Origin: Oscillospiraceae bacterium
GTDB taxonomy: Bacteria > Bacillota > Clostridia > Oscillospirales > Ruminococcaceae
DNA length: 51,717 nt
Assembly: GCA_017847875.1 (NCBI GenBank)
Contig: JAGASN010000039.1
Coordinates: forward strand, 1-51,717
Direction of reading: 5' to 3'
Of this stretch, positions 51,586 to 51,717 are shown piece by piece. The first letter of the stretch is position 1; every line of letters starts with the position of its first letter. Position numbers and translations under genes: made by a program. The notes beneath the pieces are model-generated. The model saw only the letters and a list, made by a program, of their open reading frames with translations, was not told the DNA's origin and ran no database searches.

Positions 51586-51717
51586 GCGTTTGCCTCTTTC
51601 TTATAGAGGGTGTCCTCTACCCGCAGTGTGTCGACAAGATCGGTAAACCAGCGCAGTTCGCCCAAAAATTTCTGGCGTAGTTCTCCCACATTTGCATTGC
51701 TTTTTCCAAGTTCAAAA
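51582..51717 (-). CDS. Unknown protein, C-terminal end (cut by window edge)
   Basis: The last 44 residues of a gene entering from the right edge, ending LYKKEANA and a TGA that overlaps the start of the small membrane gene. The visible part (with GELRQKFLGELRWFTDLVDTLRVEDTLYKK) looks helical and charged; no family could be assigned. Confidence 0.55.
   Translation of the reverse strand, partial: FELGKSNANVGELRQKFLGELRWFTDLVDTLRVEDTLYKKEANA

Overview
The window looks like a chromosomal segment of an anaerobic, low-to-middle GC Firmicute, most likely a gut Clostridium-class bacterium of the Oscillospirales type. The reasons are a bifurcating [FeFe]-hydrogenase operon (hydC-hydB-hydA), acetate kinase, a superoxide reductase-like protein, a NifS/NifU iron-sulfur pair, a Cys T-box riboswitch, DacF and SpoVD-like penicillin-binding proteins, and the Gram-positive order SRP RNA-dnaX-ybaB-recR. 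Taxonomy is inferred from gene content only.

Layout. 1-255: right end of an IS3-family element. 273-7308: small-gene clusters (YwaF-like membrane protein, NimA-like flavoprotein, a permuted papain-like protein, DUF3810, a PepV-type dipeptidase, an FAD oxidoreductase). 7402-11890: hydCBA with a good promoter and two Rex-like operators. 12008-17908: GPH transporter plus M20 peptidase, PdaA-like deacetylase, Na/Pi cotransporter. 18407-25189: PepF, nifS-nifU-superoxide reductase, tmcAL, ackA. 25324-33223: gdpP-rplI-dnaB-tilS-hpt-ftsH behind a consensus promoter. 33272-36843: Cys T-box, cysE, a DUF559 endonuclease gene, cysS and an acyl-ACP thioesterase. 36894-43544: dacF, DUF378, tgt, DUF4317, a small basic protein, tRNA-Leu(GAG), a PBP and a Cys-rich membrane protein. 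43569-47445: SRP RNA, dnaX, ybaB, recR, smpB, ssrA (tmRNA). 47446-51717: an AT-rich foreign block beside the ssrA 3' end with four tightly overlapping genes (two ParB/RepB-like, one tiny, one degenerate serine-recombinase-like), a truncated radical-SAM gene, and a short stretch of different base composition at the edge.

The most unusual feature is a dispersed three-part palindromic repeat (13 copies recognised). Its central hairpin changes sequence from copy to copy while keeping base pairing. Two copies in inverted orientation flank the DUF559 endonuclease gene, which sits inside the T-box-controlled cysE-cysS operon. Two other sites show the same inverted pair without a gene. This suggests a mobile family in which the DUF559 cassette may be the autonomous form and the scattered repeats its non-autonomous derivatives (inference). 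A second oddity is the octamer TTGAGCAC, seen about 15 times on both strands, in genes, terminator stems and three times in the T-box leader.
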